Source: Bicyclus anynana (Eukaryota; Arthropoda; Insecta; Lepidoptera; Nymphalidae). From it: 64,000 nt of DNA. The DNA lies in the NCBI RefSeq assembly GCF_947172395.1, contig NC_069098.1:5697001-5761000 (forward strand), written 5' to 3'. Below the pieces are notes generated by a model. It had not been told where the DNA came from. It made no database searches and worked only from the letters and a program-made list of their open reading frames with translations. Position numbers and translations under genes: made by a program. Positions 44,657 to 56,696 of the stretch are shown here, one piece after another (position 1 is the stretch's first letter; every line of letters starts with the position of its first letter).

Positions 44657-44910
44657 CTAGCGGACGCCCGCGACTTCATCCGCGTGAAATTTAGTTTTTT
44701 ACAAATCCCTCGGGAACCATGGATTTTTTTGGGCTAAAAAGTAACCTATGTGTTAATCCAGAGTAAAATCCATTTCTATTCCAAATTTTAGCCAAATCGC
44801 TTCAGTAGTAGCGGCGTTAAAGAGTAACACACATCCAAACATCCAAACATACATCCAAACATACATACAAACATCCATACAAACTTTTCGCGCTTATAAT
44901 ATTAGTAGGA
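44657..44910 (-). mobile_element. Non-autonomous Helitron (gcgggcgtccgctag subfamily)
   Basis: CTAG at 44657 preceded by A, 'cggacgcccgcgacttcatc', 'ccaaatcgcttcagtagtag', and end 'aatattagtagga' followed by T. Near the latter end it has a degenerate 'acatccaaacatac' tandem. Confidence 0.94.
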
Positions 44911-45455
44911 TTCTAACACAAAAGTAGGTATCCTTTTCAGTATAACAAACGATTATCAAAGAAATTGATAAAATGCATAAAAACATACAGTCAAAATAAA
45001 AAACCTCCTTTTTCGGTTTTTTTAAATACATAAAAATGTATTGGAGTGTGAACTAAGCTTAAAAAGTCATATTAATTCGAGTGCTATTGTCAGACGGAGC
45101 ATCCTATATTTTCTTAATTGACGTTCCTCTTTACGACTTCATAAAATTTACAACTTTGTACTCTACCTACTAAATTGTTACTAAGTTTGTAATTGCATTC
45201 CTACACATGATGTATATATACGTCGACCATCTGCTGATATGATGATGATCCTAAAGTCCACCAACTCGCATTTTAGTAGCGTAGTCTCTCTCCTATAAGG
45301 AGGAACGTCTGGTCCTATAGTGAGCCGTTTAAAATAAGACTATTTAATAAAAATTAAATCAACACTAATTTATTTTAAGCAGGCTAAGCTTACAAGCACT
45401 TTTGAAACGTCAAATTTGACTATTTGTAAATACTCTACCGTCGGTTTGGAAGGTA

Positions 45456-45682
45456 GGTTTTTTTTTTATTCTTTACAAGTTAGCCCTTGACTACAATCTC
45501 ACCTGATGGTAAGTGATGATGCAGTCTAAGATGGAAGCGGACTAACTTGTTAGGAGGAGGATGAAAATCCACATCCCTTTCGGTTTCTACACGGCATCGT
45601 ACCGGAATGCTAAATCGCTTGGCTGTACGTCTTTGTCGGTAGGGTTGTAACTAGCCACGGCCAAAGCCTCCCACTAGCCAAA
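45456..45682 (-). mobile_element. SINE-2, head-less copy between direct repeats
   Basis: T-run, tail and body to 'aaagcctcccactagcc'; the tRNA-like head is missing. It is bordered by long imperfect direct repeats (45419-45456 and 45684-45722), described in findings. Confidence 0.92.
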
Positions 45683-46309
45683 ACACTATTTGTAAATACA
45701 TTAACGCCAGTTTGGAAGACAGGTTCTGTTGAGAAGTTTTATTTAAATATAAGTTTTTAAACTGAATTTTATTATTGTTTCAGGTATGCACTTGATTCTG
45801 CTTTGAAGACGTAGTGAGAGACTACTTATTACGTGATTCAATACGTGCTTATAGTATGAAATCACCTGCTTCGCCTGTAAATTTACCGTAAGTACAAAGG
45901 ATATTCCAGTGCTGGGTAAATTGCACTTGAAAACGGATATCAGAAAATCTTAATTACCGTGCAACTTAATGATTCGTAACCAGGATTTGTGAAGTTAGTT
46001 GGATAGTTAAAGGTCGAAAGCACCCTACATAATTTGCGGGTATGTGGAACGTTGTGTTTTGAGAAATTTAGTGGGTCTTTATAACGATTTATGGCTAGAG
46101 TTTTACCACTTTACAAGATTTAGTATCTATGTTATAGGCAATATTTTTCTATAGTAAAGAATGTTGGCTAGTTGCCTCGATTGGTGACAAGGGATGGCTC
46201 ATTTTTTGCGCAAAGCCTGCCTGCCCAACTTGGAAATGCAGTTAATATTCTTATTACCACTCCACGTGAGCATGGTTTGTATAGTTATTAGGATAAGGTA
46301 GGCTATAGT

Positions 46310-46480
46310 CTGGCAAGTTCGTTGATGACACTCCCATGATATGCGGGCGACGGGGGGAAAGACTGCGCGGGTGTGAAATCATGCGTGCGGGGAAGTGAGT
46401 TGTCGTGGGTTTTTCATTCATCGCTACACGCCTCCCGGCTGGCGTGGCCCATCAGGAGTGTTACGAACGAAGTTGCCAAG
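46310..46480. mobile_element. GC-rich MITE with TIRs
   Basis: The left end 'ctggcaagttcgttgatgac' and the inverse of the right end 'cttggcaacttcgttcgtaa' are inverted repeats that both continue into acactcc. The interior is very G+C rich ('atgcgggcgacggggggaaa'). Flanks gctatagt / ctataagt suggest an ~8-bp target duplication, as in hAT elements. Confidence 0.7.
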
Positions 46481-47689
46481 CTATAAGTTCTTTATTGTAT
46501 TCTCTCTATAGTTATAGTTCATGCATTGGTACAAGCAGATGTCTTACATGATTTTACGTGCAAAACCATCGCCTATGAGCAATATTTTGCACAGCATGCA
46601 AGATTTGTCTAATAATATACTGCAGCACAGTATTCATACAAAATTTATATATTGTAGCTATGAGAAAAAATAAAAATAAATATCGGAACTGTAATTCTGA
46701 AAATTACCCCACACGTAACGTAATACATAATCGTTGTAACTCGAATAGGCCTTGAGGTAGGTATTTGATTTTTGTTTTATTTGGTTAAAAAAACTTAAAA
46801 TACTTAAAATTACAGCTTACAAATCGTTTATTTTATTAGATGCTACAATATTAGGTATTGCGTATTCTGTATTCCCTAACCATAAAACCTGATGTTTCAT
46901 AAATGCTTGTCAACTTAGCCCGCTATATATAAATATATACATTGTCTTTGACGTCTAAAGTAGTAAACTAATAACATTGTTATTATACGCGTAGTATTAG
47001 ATCTGTCAAAGCACTGTCAAAATAATGTAATACCACGAGCTACGTGTCACATACGTACCTCCTACCTATGTTTATTTTATTTAAACGCGTTCCATCTTGT
47101 GTCACATATGCGAAGATGGCGGTAAATTGTAATGTACCCGCAATATTACATTACATCGTATATAGAAAAAGTATTTTAGCATTGGAGGCAACGATATTCC
47201 CAATAAAATGTTCGTGACACATTTTTAAGTACCTATCATAATATCGATATGATACGTAGCCTTGACATTTTGTATGAATGTTTCGCTTTTAGAAAAAATA
47301 TGAATACTCGTATATTGAGTTGAGAGTTCCTTAATAGCTTGAGAAAAAAAAACATTGATATTTTCGTGTATTCCATAATAGATGTAGCCTGCGACTTTAT
47401 TCGAAAATTAATCTATCAAAAATAAATGGAGCAAATAGGTAAACAATTGATGGCATGCACAGGCACTGTATATAGTGGCAAAAAGCAAGATTCATGTTTA
47501 TAAAAAAACCTTAGTCTGTTCCCCGGAATTAAAGTTGATAGTGCAGGTTTCAACCCCGTACCTTAAAGAGCACGTATCTGCAAATATATTCTCACTAACA
47601 TGTAATTATGACGTTACAAAATCAAATATCATCACCCGAAAGTCTAAACTTCAAAGCACAAAAGTCAGCCTTCTACAGTAAGTAGTATA
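46481..47689. other. No feature recognised
   Basis: AT-rich sequence; open frames here show no domain. Confidence 0.4.
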
Positions 47690-47945
47690 TCAGGGTGTGA
47701 TTCCACTATTTTATACTAGTCGTTATAGGCGAATATATGTAATATTCGTCTATAACGACGAGTATAAAAATAGTACATATATTTGCCTGTAACAAGACTT
47801 ATTAAATATTGTAATTATTATTAAATATTAGAATTTGAACTTTATTTCTATGGGATGCCAAAAATACAAATGTCACTAAAAACGTAGTTGCCATGGAAAT
47901 GAGCGATGTGCCATCGGTGTAACTTTACAGAATGCAGGGGTTGAT
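47690..47945 (-). repeat. Dispersed family I, copy 2, with internal hairpin
   Basis: Minus-strand copy of the 43375 repeat. It additionally contains a ~32-bp imperfect inverted repeat (47704-47735 / 47741-47774) built from the element's own 'ttataggcgaatat' segment. Confidence 0.8.
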
Positions 47946-49454
47946 ATTAATTTCATCATTGCTGTATGAGTCACATACAATAATATCAATGTATTTCTTA
48001 AAACGTTTTAACACAAATTAATAACTAAACCTCAGACCACCATTTTTTCTACCACTCAGTAAAAATTGTCCAATTGTAATTAAGAATAATATTCAAAAAA
48101 CAATGAAATACTCTCAGCTATACGTAATTGTGTATTTTTATGAACAGCCTTAAAAACCAGTATTATTGGCATATTATTGAAAAAGCAGATTTTTATACCA
48201 TCCATTTAATATCAGAGCACGTAGTATGTATTAAAGTTACAAAAAGCAGCTTTAAAGGTGGGTTATCTTCAAAGCACTCGTTCATGTGGGATTTGGAATT
48301 CATGAGGCGAAGACAATGGAAATTGTTGCCTCATTCACGATGATCTAAAGCGACCATTACTGCCACTCGGTCCATGGAATATTTCGAAACCATTCGCAAC
48401 AGTTTCATAAAATAATATGCTCGATTTAACTATGAATTTTGTAAATGAGCCGGTTATGAAAGCGTTTATCGCTTCAGCGATGTTACGAATTTGATAATTT
48501 TATTATTTAAGTCGCTGTGAATTTTTCGTAATGAATCCGTTATAAGACAATTGATTTACGGTTTTTATTGTTTTGAGAAATCATTACGTGATCATTTCAA
48601 ATGTTATCAAAAGTAGCATACAAAATCTTATCAATCCGATTATTTTTTTGAGAAAATCTCTGGAACCACTAAACTAATATTCACTGAGGCCCTAGAGTCA
48701 CATAGAGACATTGTTTCGTTAATATCGGAAATTCTCGCGACAAAACGTGGGTCCACTGTCTACTGTTATAAATAATTTTATTAGTATATGGTATCATAAT
48801 AGTACACAATTACGCAAGTACAACGCAATTAATACACTAGAAGCATACTCTGTTGTTGGACGAAACTTTATCGCACACTTAATAAATAGTACCCCATGTT
48901 TTCTGGGTCCATACGGCTTAACGGCCGATATGTGAGGAATTTTTATTACAAGCGCCGACTGATGGAAGGCGACCCATCATGAATTATGTACTTACATGAA
49001 ACATTAAAAGGCATTATTGTCTTCTACCGGATTGAGGTCAACGACCCGTCGTTATCCATATCAGAGAGCCGTTTCATATCCTCGAAATTCAATTCGTACT
49101 TTCGTATAAAGACTTTTTTCTTCAGCGAGAATACGTTTAAACGTCGCCTTTGTCGAAACGGTCGTAAAGGTTGCTAATAAAGATTAAGTAGGATCGTGTT
49201 TCGTCTTATTTCGGTATTTAAAAATGAACGTGCCGAGATGAAATACGAGTTACTGTTTACAGCATTTCCAATCGAAGTAATTCGGAATGACCCGTGATGG
49301 AAAATGCTCGTAAAACAATCTCTTTGCTTCGCTTTGTAATATATATTTTGCACTTCATAGTTATTTATAGATTTATTGTATTGATAAATAACGATCAACG
49401 ATACAATGCCCACGATACTGTCTTCTTAAAATAAAATAAAATAAATAAATAAAT
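47946..49454. other. Repeat-poor stretch
   Basis: The longest interval in the right half without a recognised repeat. GC-balanced parts (48890-49180, 49200-49330) could be conserved non-coding DNA. Short frames on both strands overlap and show no domain. Confidence 0.35.
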
Positions 49455-49745
49455 TCAACCGACTTCATAGACAACAAAACATAGAACATACTGACTAAAC
49501 CAAAAAGCGAAAAATAATATCATTGTAAATTCTATATATCATATTATGTACTAACTGATGATCAGTTTGAAGGCGGCGGTGGCGATGGTGACAATAGGAC
49601 CACTTCAGGAGTATAAACATTCCGAAAAAAAAATTTAAAATTGGTTAACAAATGACGAAGTTCTGAGGTACAAACATTAAAAAAAAAACAAAAACACGCG
49701 TCGAATTGAGAACCTCCTCCTTTTTTTTGAAGTCGGTTAATAACA
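49455..49745 (+). repeat. Dispersed family F copy
   Basis: Bounded by 'caaccgacttcatagac' at the left and 'gaagtcggttaa' at the right, inverted relatives of each other. Interior 'tgacgaagttctgaggtaca' and 'tcgaattgagaacctcctcc' match 20580-20668. Confidence 0.7.
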
Positions 49746-49809
49746 ATCAATGAGTAAACTCGCAAGTTATTTGAATTAAAAAAAAAATAAAGGATTTGTT
49801 ACATGATGA

Positions 49810-50170
49810 TCATAATAATAGCGAACGTGTTGTAATGGGGGTGTGACACCACCAACTTCCAATTTCAGAGTTGAATTGAGAATTGGAATCATTAAAGGAA
49901 AAGCACAATATTTCATTCCTGATGAGTGGAACCGACCCCGACTCGACCCAGGACACGAATCTAGGATCATAATCCTTATATAAACTAAATAAAAAAAATT
50001 CTGGCTGAGTTTGTTGTGGGCCCTTCTTGGACCAAGGCGCATTTGGAATCCTCGTAACTATAATTTTAAGTTTTCGACTTATTATTATCACCATTATCAT
50101 ATAATATTATTTTAACTGACGATTGGAAAAAGCTTGTAAACTAAGTTTAACTGAAATTAATTAATATTGT
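49810..50170 (+). mobile_element. Probable LINE 3' end relic
   Basis: 'ttcattcctgatgagtggaa', 'gctgagtttgttgtgggccc', 'aaggcgcatttggaatcctc' and an AT-rich tail. I associate this with 3' ends of lepidopteran LINEs; a shorter relative ('ttttaagtttttgattaatt') is at 43685. Two overlapping minus frames are shadows. Confidence 0.45.
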
Positions 50171-50896
50171 CTTGACTTGACTAAACATTAATCATCACTC
50201 AATTAACAAGGTCGTTGTAAATCTCTTAAATTATATATGTTCCAAATTAATCGTGTTGATTTACCAGATACCTAATATTATTCAGACACTTGTTTTATCT
50301 AATTTAATAATAATAATACAATAGAATAAGATTTCTACAATCTCTTGTAAATACTTCTAAAATTGAGATCCCGGTATCTGACAGTAATAGTTTATCGATA
50401 AAACAGAACTAGTAAACAAGTTGTTCCATGAAATTCCAATACAAGCAATCAGAGAAATTGTCAAACATTTTGTTATTTTCTTCGTCTTATTTTATTTTCC
50501 TGGATAGCCTTTGTGTTCTATACTGATTTAGTATTTAAAGTAATACCGAATAGAGCCAAGAACGAACCAACAACAGGGTTTTAAAGCGAAATGTGTTTTA
50601 TTACAGAGACTAGCGTATCCAGGTTTATATTACTCGACGTATCATATTTGGGTAATATTTACGATTGTTGAGTTGTAGCTTTTGGGATAGTAAAAGTTTT
50701 ATTGCCGTACATTTAAAATTGTTTACGATTCCATATTATTCAAACGAGCGTTTACATTGTGTGTGTGTTTATTTTTTAATAAATGTTTTTAATAAATGTA
50801 AGTGCATGTCTCAAAATATTTATTTTGATTTATTAATTTTATACACTTCAATTACTAACTTACTGAGTATTCATAACTTCAACTATTAACTTATTA

Positions 50897-51239
50897 TCTA
50901 TACTAATATTATAAAGAGGAAAACTTTGTTTGTATGTTTGTTTGTTTGTTTGTAATGAATAGGCTCAAAAACTACTGGACCGATTTTAAAAATTCTTTCA
51001 CCATTCGAAAGCTACATTATCCACAAGTAACATAGGCTAAATTTTATTTTGGAAAAAATAGGGTTCCGTAAGATATTTAGGTTTTTCGGACACAAGGTGT
51101 AAAAAACCAACCAGAAAAGTTGGGTAGGGGAAGGTAGGAGTAGGGTAGGGGTAGGGGTAGGCTAGGGGTAGGGGTTGGATAGGGGTAGTTGAAAGTTTAC
51201 ATCGAGTTTCACGCGGACGAAGTCGCGGGCGTCGGCTTG
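50897..51239 (+). mobile_element. Non-autonomous Helitron with G-rich minisatellite
   Basis: TC-TATACTAATATTATAAAG start after A, 'aaaaactactggaccgattt', 'gaaagctacattatccacaa', then about six variable ggggtagg units (51120-51190), then 'cacgcggacgaagtcgcggg' and a mutated terminus cttg. Confidence 0.9.
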
Positions 51240-51654
51240 TTCATAATAAAACATCAAAAATAATACTTTAGATTCAATTTCGTTTTAATTAATTAATATA
51301 TTATAGTTAATAAGTTCTGTATTTAAATATAGAAAAGCTGGTAGTACGTTTATCTACATTCTAATATGCTCAATGGCGTGCACTTCACAAATGCAAAAAT
51401 GCATTGCCTACCCCGAAAACCTAAATTGGAGAAGAAATTTTTCATTTTGTATAATCTGTGCGTATAGTATACTGTACCATTGTGTATTTTATATTTTTGT
51501 TAGGACGGAGCCTAACCAGTGGACTGTGAGTCAGTTTTAAAGGAACACAGTTTGTATTTTGATATTCTTTATTACTAATTATTTAAATTTAAATTTTATT
51601 TATTTTTTTAAAAATAATATTTGCCATATCTTTTTATTTTTAAATATGACCAAT

Positions 51655-51777
51655 ATTTTCATTCCCCTCCAGTAAGTCGGGAAAGACTGTGTTAGGAGTG
51701 GGTTCAACGGGGCGGGGATCGAACCACCACCTCTCGGTGATGAGTCCGACCGCTCTTACCGTTGAGCTACTGAGGCT
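51655..51777 (-). mobile_element. tRNA-like SINE head, third family
   Basis: Minus strand: 'gcctcagtagctcaacggta' (box A), then gcggtcggactcatcaccga, and box B 'ggtggttcgatcccc', followed by 'cccactcctaacacagtctt'. The ends cannot pair as an acceptor stem, so it is a tRNA-derived SINE rather than a tRNA gene. It differs from SINE-1 and SINE-2. Confidence 0.7.
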
Positions 51778-51891
51778 ATGTTAAAGTGAGTAATGCTATA
51801 AATTTTAGAATACTACATGACTACTACATTACTATATCATTCTACTATATTTATTACTAGCCCATGTTGTTTACCATCATCGATTTCTAAC

Positions 51892-52200
51892 CTAAACGGC
51901 TGCAATGAAAAGTACAAACTTCACCACAAGTAAATTACCATACGCAAACGTAAAAGCACTTACGTCCCCTCGCAAATCTGCAGTCTTGATCCCAATTTGC
52001 GTTAGTGTTTTACTAAGCCGTACAACCCAACACGAGCCTTTTAGCATCTCGCCCATCCATTCAGCACACCCTAATCCAATTCGTGTATTGACCACATCAT
52101 TAATTTCAAGCAATATCTCACCCTCAAAAACCATTCGATATTTCAGCGCGAACTATTTATATTTCTCCGGCGAACTAACAAAGGCGCGCCGTAAATAAAG
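51892..52200 (-). other. Overlapping unidentified open frames
   Basis: GC-balanced block with an 80-codon minus frame and a 97-codon plus frame. The minus peptide begins MVFEGEILLEINDVVNT, faintly PDZ-like, but nothing after it fits a PDZ domain and no splice sites support it. It may be part of an unannotated repeat or conserved DNA. Confidence 0.15.
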
Positions 52201-52424
52201 GTCTTGCCACATGGGGATGCCTTGCTGCCTTTGATACGGCCCCCTTTCTTATTTTTATGTGGTCTAATGCTGCTTTTGTATCAGCTTTGCGCTTCATAAA
52301 TATTACCTGTCACTACGCTGTTACACGGTTACAGAGAAACGCCTTTCTGTAATTTAATAGAACGTATCGTTTTACTTCATTTATATCAACTTTGTATGTA
52401 TTATGCTTTTTGCTGCTTGTTCAA

Positions 52425-52680
52425 TAATAGGGGAGATGACAGTTTTTAAATTGTTTATAAATTAGGAGTTAATAGTAACAGGGTATCTGCGATCATTACT
52501 TTCAGAGCTAGAGAGATTTGAAGGATCAGATGGGCGTTCAAATACAATTACAAATATCTTTGTTAATTGTAGGTTTATGTGTAGAGTTCAGGTATTGGGA
52601 AATGTCACGTTTAATGCCAGGAAGCTAAAAATATATGATTTTTTTATCTAATTACGATAAAATAATTTTAGTAGATTTTG
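52425..52680 (+). repeat. Dispersed family H, copy 2
   Basis: 'cagggtatctgcgatcatta', 'tatctttgttaattgtaggt' and 'ctaattacgataaaataatt' match 60465-60765. The GC-rich middle of the 60-kb copy is absent here. Confidence 0.85.
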
Positions 52681-52689
52681 AAATTTTAT

Positions 52690-52980
52690 AATTTGGAATG
52701 GAAATAGATTTTACTCTGGATTAACACATAGGCTACTTTTTATCCCGAAAAATCCATGGTTTCCCAAAATTTGTGAAAGCTGATGATTTTGATGATACGA
52801 ATGTTTGTTACTCTTTCACGCCTCGACCACTGAACCGAATCACCTGAAATTTGAAGTAGAGAAGTAGTTTATAGTCTGGATGAACACATAGGCTACTTTT
52901 TATCCCGGAACAATTCATAGTTCCCGAGGGATTTGTGAAAAACTAAATTCCACGCGGACGAAGTCGCGGGCGTCCGCTAG
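52690..52980 (+). mobile_element. Helitron, partly duplicated body
   Basis: It enters mid-element ('ttggaatggaaatagatttt', 'aacacataggctactttt'), then repeats the 'tgttactctttcacgcc' and 'gaacacataggctactttt' blocks, and ends 'gcgggcgtccgctag'. Two copies appear fused in tandem, the first lacking both ends. Confidence 0.85.
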
Positions 52981-53589
52981 TAAAATAATAAAATGGTCCA
53001 AAACACATAAGTACGTCATTCATTCAACTGCTATACAACCGCATCCGTAACTTTTGAATCCACGCGACTGAGTAGCGGATGATGAAACTCACGGTGCATT
53101 TACTTACTCAAAACCCGTTATATTAGAATTCGCGCAGCGTCTACTGGCAAAGTTAAATTCTTGAGCATAACTAAGATTGAATGGTGGATGTATCCTCATG
53201 CCTCGCAACTCGACAACTAATTTAACAGCAATTTGCCGAGACTCGAGAGCTGCGCTGAATTATAAGATGAGTCATGCCTGTTATGAGTCTTGTTTGAATA
53301 TTGGTCTAGATTTTACCATAATTTCTCAATTTCACATTGTTTTAGTAGGTACTTACTTTTTTTAAGCCACAAATATGATAATAAGTGATAAGTGTATAAC
53401 AAAACTAATGAAAAATCCAGTTCGACTTAGTCCATAAAGTGAAACTCACACTGTCGAGTTCCAAAACATCATTACAGAACAACACTGTAGATCGATCGTT
53501 GTTCGACCATCATCAAAAAAAAATCGTCATAATACCTAAAAAGCAAGTAAACCAATTTTATACAAGTACTAACTCAAAAACAGTACACA

Positions 53590-53890
53590 CGCCATATTGG
53601 ATTTAAATCACGTGACTATTTTTTTCGCATTCCTGACAGCAAACCATATCATGGGGGTGGATTTCAAACAGCCAGTCCGCCGTTATGGCGAGGCCGCCAT
53701 ATTGGATTTGTAATGACGTTTCTTAGCTAGTCATGTATTGTCATCAGAACTCAGAGCGTGTGCAAAATTTCGTCCTAATCAAAGACTGGGAAGTGGGTCA
53801 ATTTAAGATTCCAAAATTTTCTTACATACATAGTTATAACTGAAGCTAATAAAAGCGTATTAGAAATAGGGGTAGGAGAGTGTTATCAAA
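53590..53890 (+). repeat. Probable dispersed repeat
   Basis: Two copies of 'gccatattggattt' (53593 and 53699) and a 3' portion 'actgggaagtgggtcaattt' ... 'gaagctaataaaagcg' that I recall as repetitive in Lepidoptera. No second copy occurs in this window. Confidence 0.3.
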
Positions 53891-53959
53891 CACACAAAAA
53901 TAAAATTTAAATAATAACCGGTTAAAAGAGTGCGACACGAGATTTTCATGTAATAGATT

Positions 53960-54269
53960 TTATATATCTATCACTAAGAGCTTTGTGTACATAAATCCAT
54001 ACGTCTCCAGTCTATCTGATATAATCAAACGGGCCCCATTATCTAAAAGTACGTGCCTCTTAACATTATCTGGCAGACGCCTCCTAATCCCTTCCAGAGC
54101 ACTTGTACAAGTAGTAGTTAGATAAACCAGATCCAAAATAAAACACGCTCCGTTGTCCTTAAGTGTTCCAGCAATAAAAGACCATAGATACTAAACTTGA
54201 AGCTCCTGTGAGATAAGGATCTGAAGATTCCGTTGCGATTATCCCGTCTGCCTTAGAGCCGTGCTTAAC
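53960..54269 (-). pseudogene. Decayed coding remnant, unidentified
   Basis: Two overlapping minus frames read as a continuous protein-like sequence. The first (54269-54159) contains GSKADGIIATESSDPYLTGA and ends VFYCWNT before a stop. The second (54169-53960) contains CTSALEGIRRRLPDNVKRHV then LLDNGARLIISDRLETYGFM. Amino-acid composition is far from random for this AT-rich DNA. The switch of frame at about 54165 implies an indel. Further coding-like pieces may extend to about 54345. It may be a transposase relic or host pseudogene; I cannot name the family. Confidence 0.45.
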
Positions 54270-54560
54270 AAGCTAAAATTCCACTGCATATGGAGCTATG
54301 TAAGCTTTCTTGGATATTTATTGGATTGCCTTTAATATTGTAGAATCGCGTCATATTCAAAATTCAATTTCGTTTCAACTGGAAATGTAGTATGATGTAA
54401 AAGCTTTTAGTTTTAAAGACACTTGAAAAGACCCATATAAGTTTTTCCTCCCTATTCAATTAATCAATACATTATAATACAGCTAATCCTATTCAAACCG
54501 GGCTTTACTTGTATTTATATCTCTGAAAAGTTTTGAATAGCCCAGACCAGAACCCATTAT

Positions 54561-54862
54561 AGTCTAGATCAGTATTAGATCTGAATTAGAAACAACCTTC
54601 ACCCATCTCCTTAATGGATGCAAATTATTTTACATAAAAATTAGTAAGGTTGAAAAGTATGTTTCGAGTAGGTTGCCTCAAAAAATCTTAGCCAAACTAT
54701 CATTAATTAATTAAACTATCATTTAATAATAGTTTGGCCAGGAGATTTACAGGCAAATCACTCGCAATATATTTTAAACGTATTAAATTTGATATAAACA
54801 CTTTTTACCCATTAAACAGATGGGTGAAGGTCGTTTCTAATTCAGATCTTCTAATATTAGGC
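54561..54862. mobile_element. Fold-back element
   Basis: The left arm 'agatctgaattagaaacaac' + 'cttcacccatct' pairs with the right arm 'agatgggtgaaggtcgtttc' + 'taattcagatct'. The centre (54689-54740) holds a second inverted repeat, 'gccaaactatcatta' / 'taatagtttggc'. No coding potential. Confidence 0.75.
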
Positions 54863-54912
54863 TTACTAAAATATATTAACAAGATATAAATAAAACGTAG
54901 TAAAGTAAGTAA

Positions 54913-55108
54913 TCTATACTAATATTATAAAGCTGAAGAGTTTGTTTGTTTGATTGAACGCGCTAATCTCAGGAACTACTGGTCCGATTTGAAAAATTCT
55001 TTCAGTGTTAGATAGCCCATTTATCGAGGAAGGCTATAGACTATATATTATCCCCATATTCCTACGGGAACGTGAACCACGTGGGTGAAACCGCGCGACG
55101 TCAGCTAG
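54913..55108 (+). mobile_element. Non-autonomous Helitron, intact reference copy
   Basis: TCTATACTAATATTATAAAG ... 'ccgcgcgacgtcagctag', inserted between A (54912) and T (55109). All internal blocks are present: 'ttgaacgcgctaatctcagg', 'aactactggtccgatttgaa', 'gatagcccatttatcgagga', 'ccccatattcctacgggaac'. Confidence 0.95.
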
Positions 55109-55783
55109 TTATAAATAAAACTACAGCCATAACTAACTCAATAACTAAGAATAGTACACAATAGAAATAGTAACAGTGAGTTGACTTCCATTACTAACTA
55201 GCTCTAATTATATAGTTCTTTGTCCTTTCATGTTCCCACTTTCAGTGTGCCATGTTAACGAGTGAAGTAATTAGTGAAGGCTTCGATAAATTACCCCTTG
55301 CCAGCTTGTTGTTACTTCCTTTTGAAATTCATAGTTGCGTGTTTCCAATATAACATTGATTCTGAACTAAACTTATACGTTGTTGCAAACTTGTTAACTG
55401 TTCCCATTGTATGTAATACTCCCGTATTATAACGTTCCATACTCGTGTGGTGAACTACTCGACCTTTAGCTGTATTGCGATTGTAACGGAATACTAATAT
55501 TCGTCATGGGAAATATTATATAAAGTTATAATTTTTTTTTGTACATTATGAGTTATTGTTGAATGAGCCTTTCTGTTAATGGTACGAACGATATTTCAAC
55601 AGTTAAATCGTTTAAATTAAACGAGATCGACCATTTTTCATACATTGCTGGACCCAGATTTGATGAATGTTATAATCTAAAAGCGTTTAGCGTTGTCTGT
55701 TCTGGGGTTATAATGTCCAAATTTGTGTAATTTTTTTAACCATAACATAAGTTTTGGACTGGTTTAATGTCGGTTTGATTGAC
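55109..55783. other. No feature recognised
   Basis: AT-rich; no repeat or exon seen. Confidence 0.4.
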
Positions 55784-55812
55784 AGATTATAGGTGATTAT
55801 CACCTATAATCT
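55784..55812. repeat. Perfect 13-bp inverted repeat
   Basis: agattataggtga / tta / tcacctataatct. Confidence 0.97.
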
Positions 55813-56696
55813 AAATATGGGCAAGTTTTCACATTATAAAATGCTCAGTTTTAATAAAAACACATCGATCTAATAGCAAAAACACACATTTAAAAAAAAT
55901 ATTAACGACAGTGAATTTTAATTATTTATGGTGATTTATTTGGTTTGGGATTTTGGTGATGTACAAATTTTCGTATTTTTTTATGTAACAAAACTGTCGA
56001 TCTCCTTTTTAAAAATCAAAATCGGTTCAGAAATGCTACGCGACTCATAATTTGTTTGGTTGAACGCGCTAAATTAGACACGCTAGATTAAACATACAAA
56101 TCGGATTGTAAAACTATATACGCGAGTGAAACCGCAGGGAACAACTAGTTAAGAGATAAAATAATATATTATGTAGTTATATCCTATGGAAACAATCTTG
56201 CTCAGTATGTTATATACTCGCGTTATTACGTTATGCTTCCAAAGCGACGTTCGGTTTAACTTTGTGCTGCGTTGTTCGGTGCGATTATTTATTAAAGTGG
56301 AATTTGGCTCATTAACCCGTTTTAATGAACCAGTTACGATGTATTGTTGTGAAAATAATTTGCTGTGTGTTCATGACGAAATTTGCTTGCATTTGAATGT
56401 TTTCGCAGTTATGTTGGGTTATAAAAAAGTGGTTTTCATTATACTACTACGAGTACACGGGAACTCCTTTTCCTGTTGTACTTTGATCTGATATTTTTTT
56501 AAACTACTTTAAGGGTAGTTTGGTCTTTTAAGGGAAGTTTGAAAAGCTTTGCTTCCGAAAGCACGGAAGCAGTCGGTCCCCGTAATGGTCATTATTATAT
56601 TTTAACATGAGCACCCTAAGCCCATTTACCCGTATTGAAACAGCTTGGTTAGTCAATTCTTCATATTTCTTTTCATATAAGGAGGAAGGCCTACGC

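Noticed and set aside
51655..51777. tRNA gene
   Set aside because: Boxes A and B are good, but the ends do not form an acceptor stem and SINE-like sequence follows. Called a SINE head instead. The same applies to the SINE-1 and SINE-2 heads.
56186..56491. 101-codon Cys-rich + frame
   Set aside because: Cysteine spacing fits no known pattern; flanks are AT-rich and unspliced.
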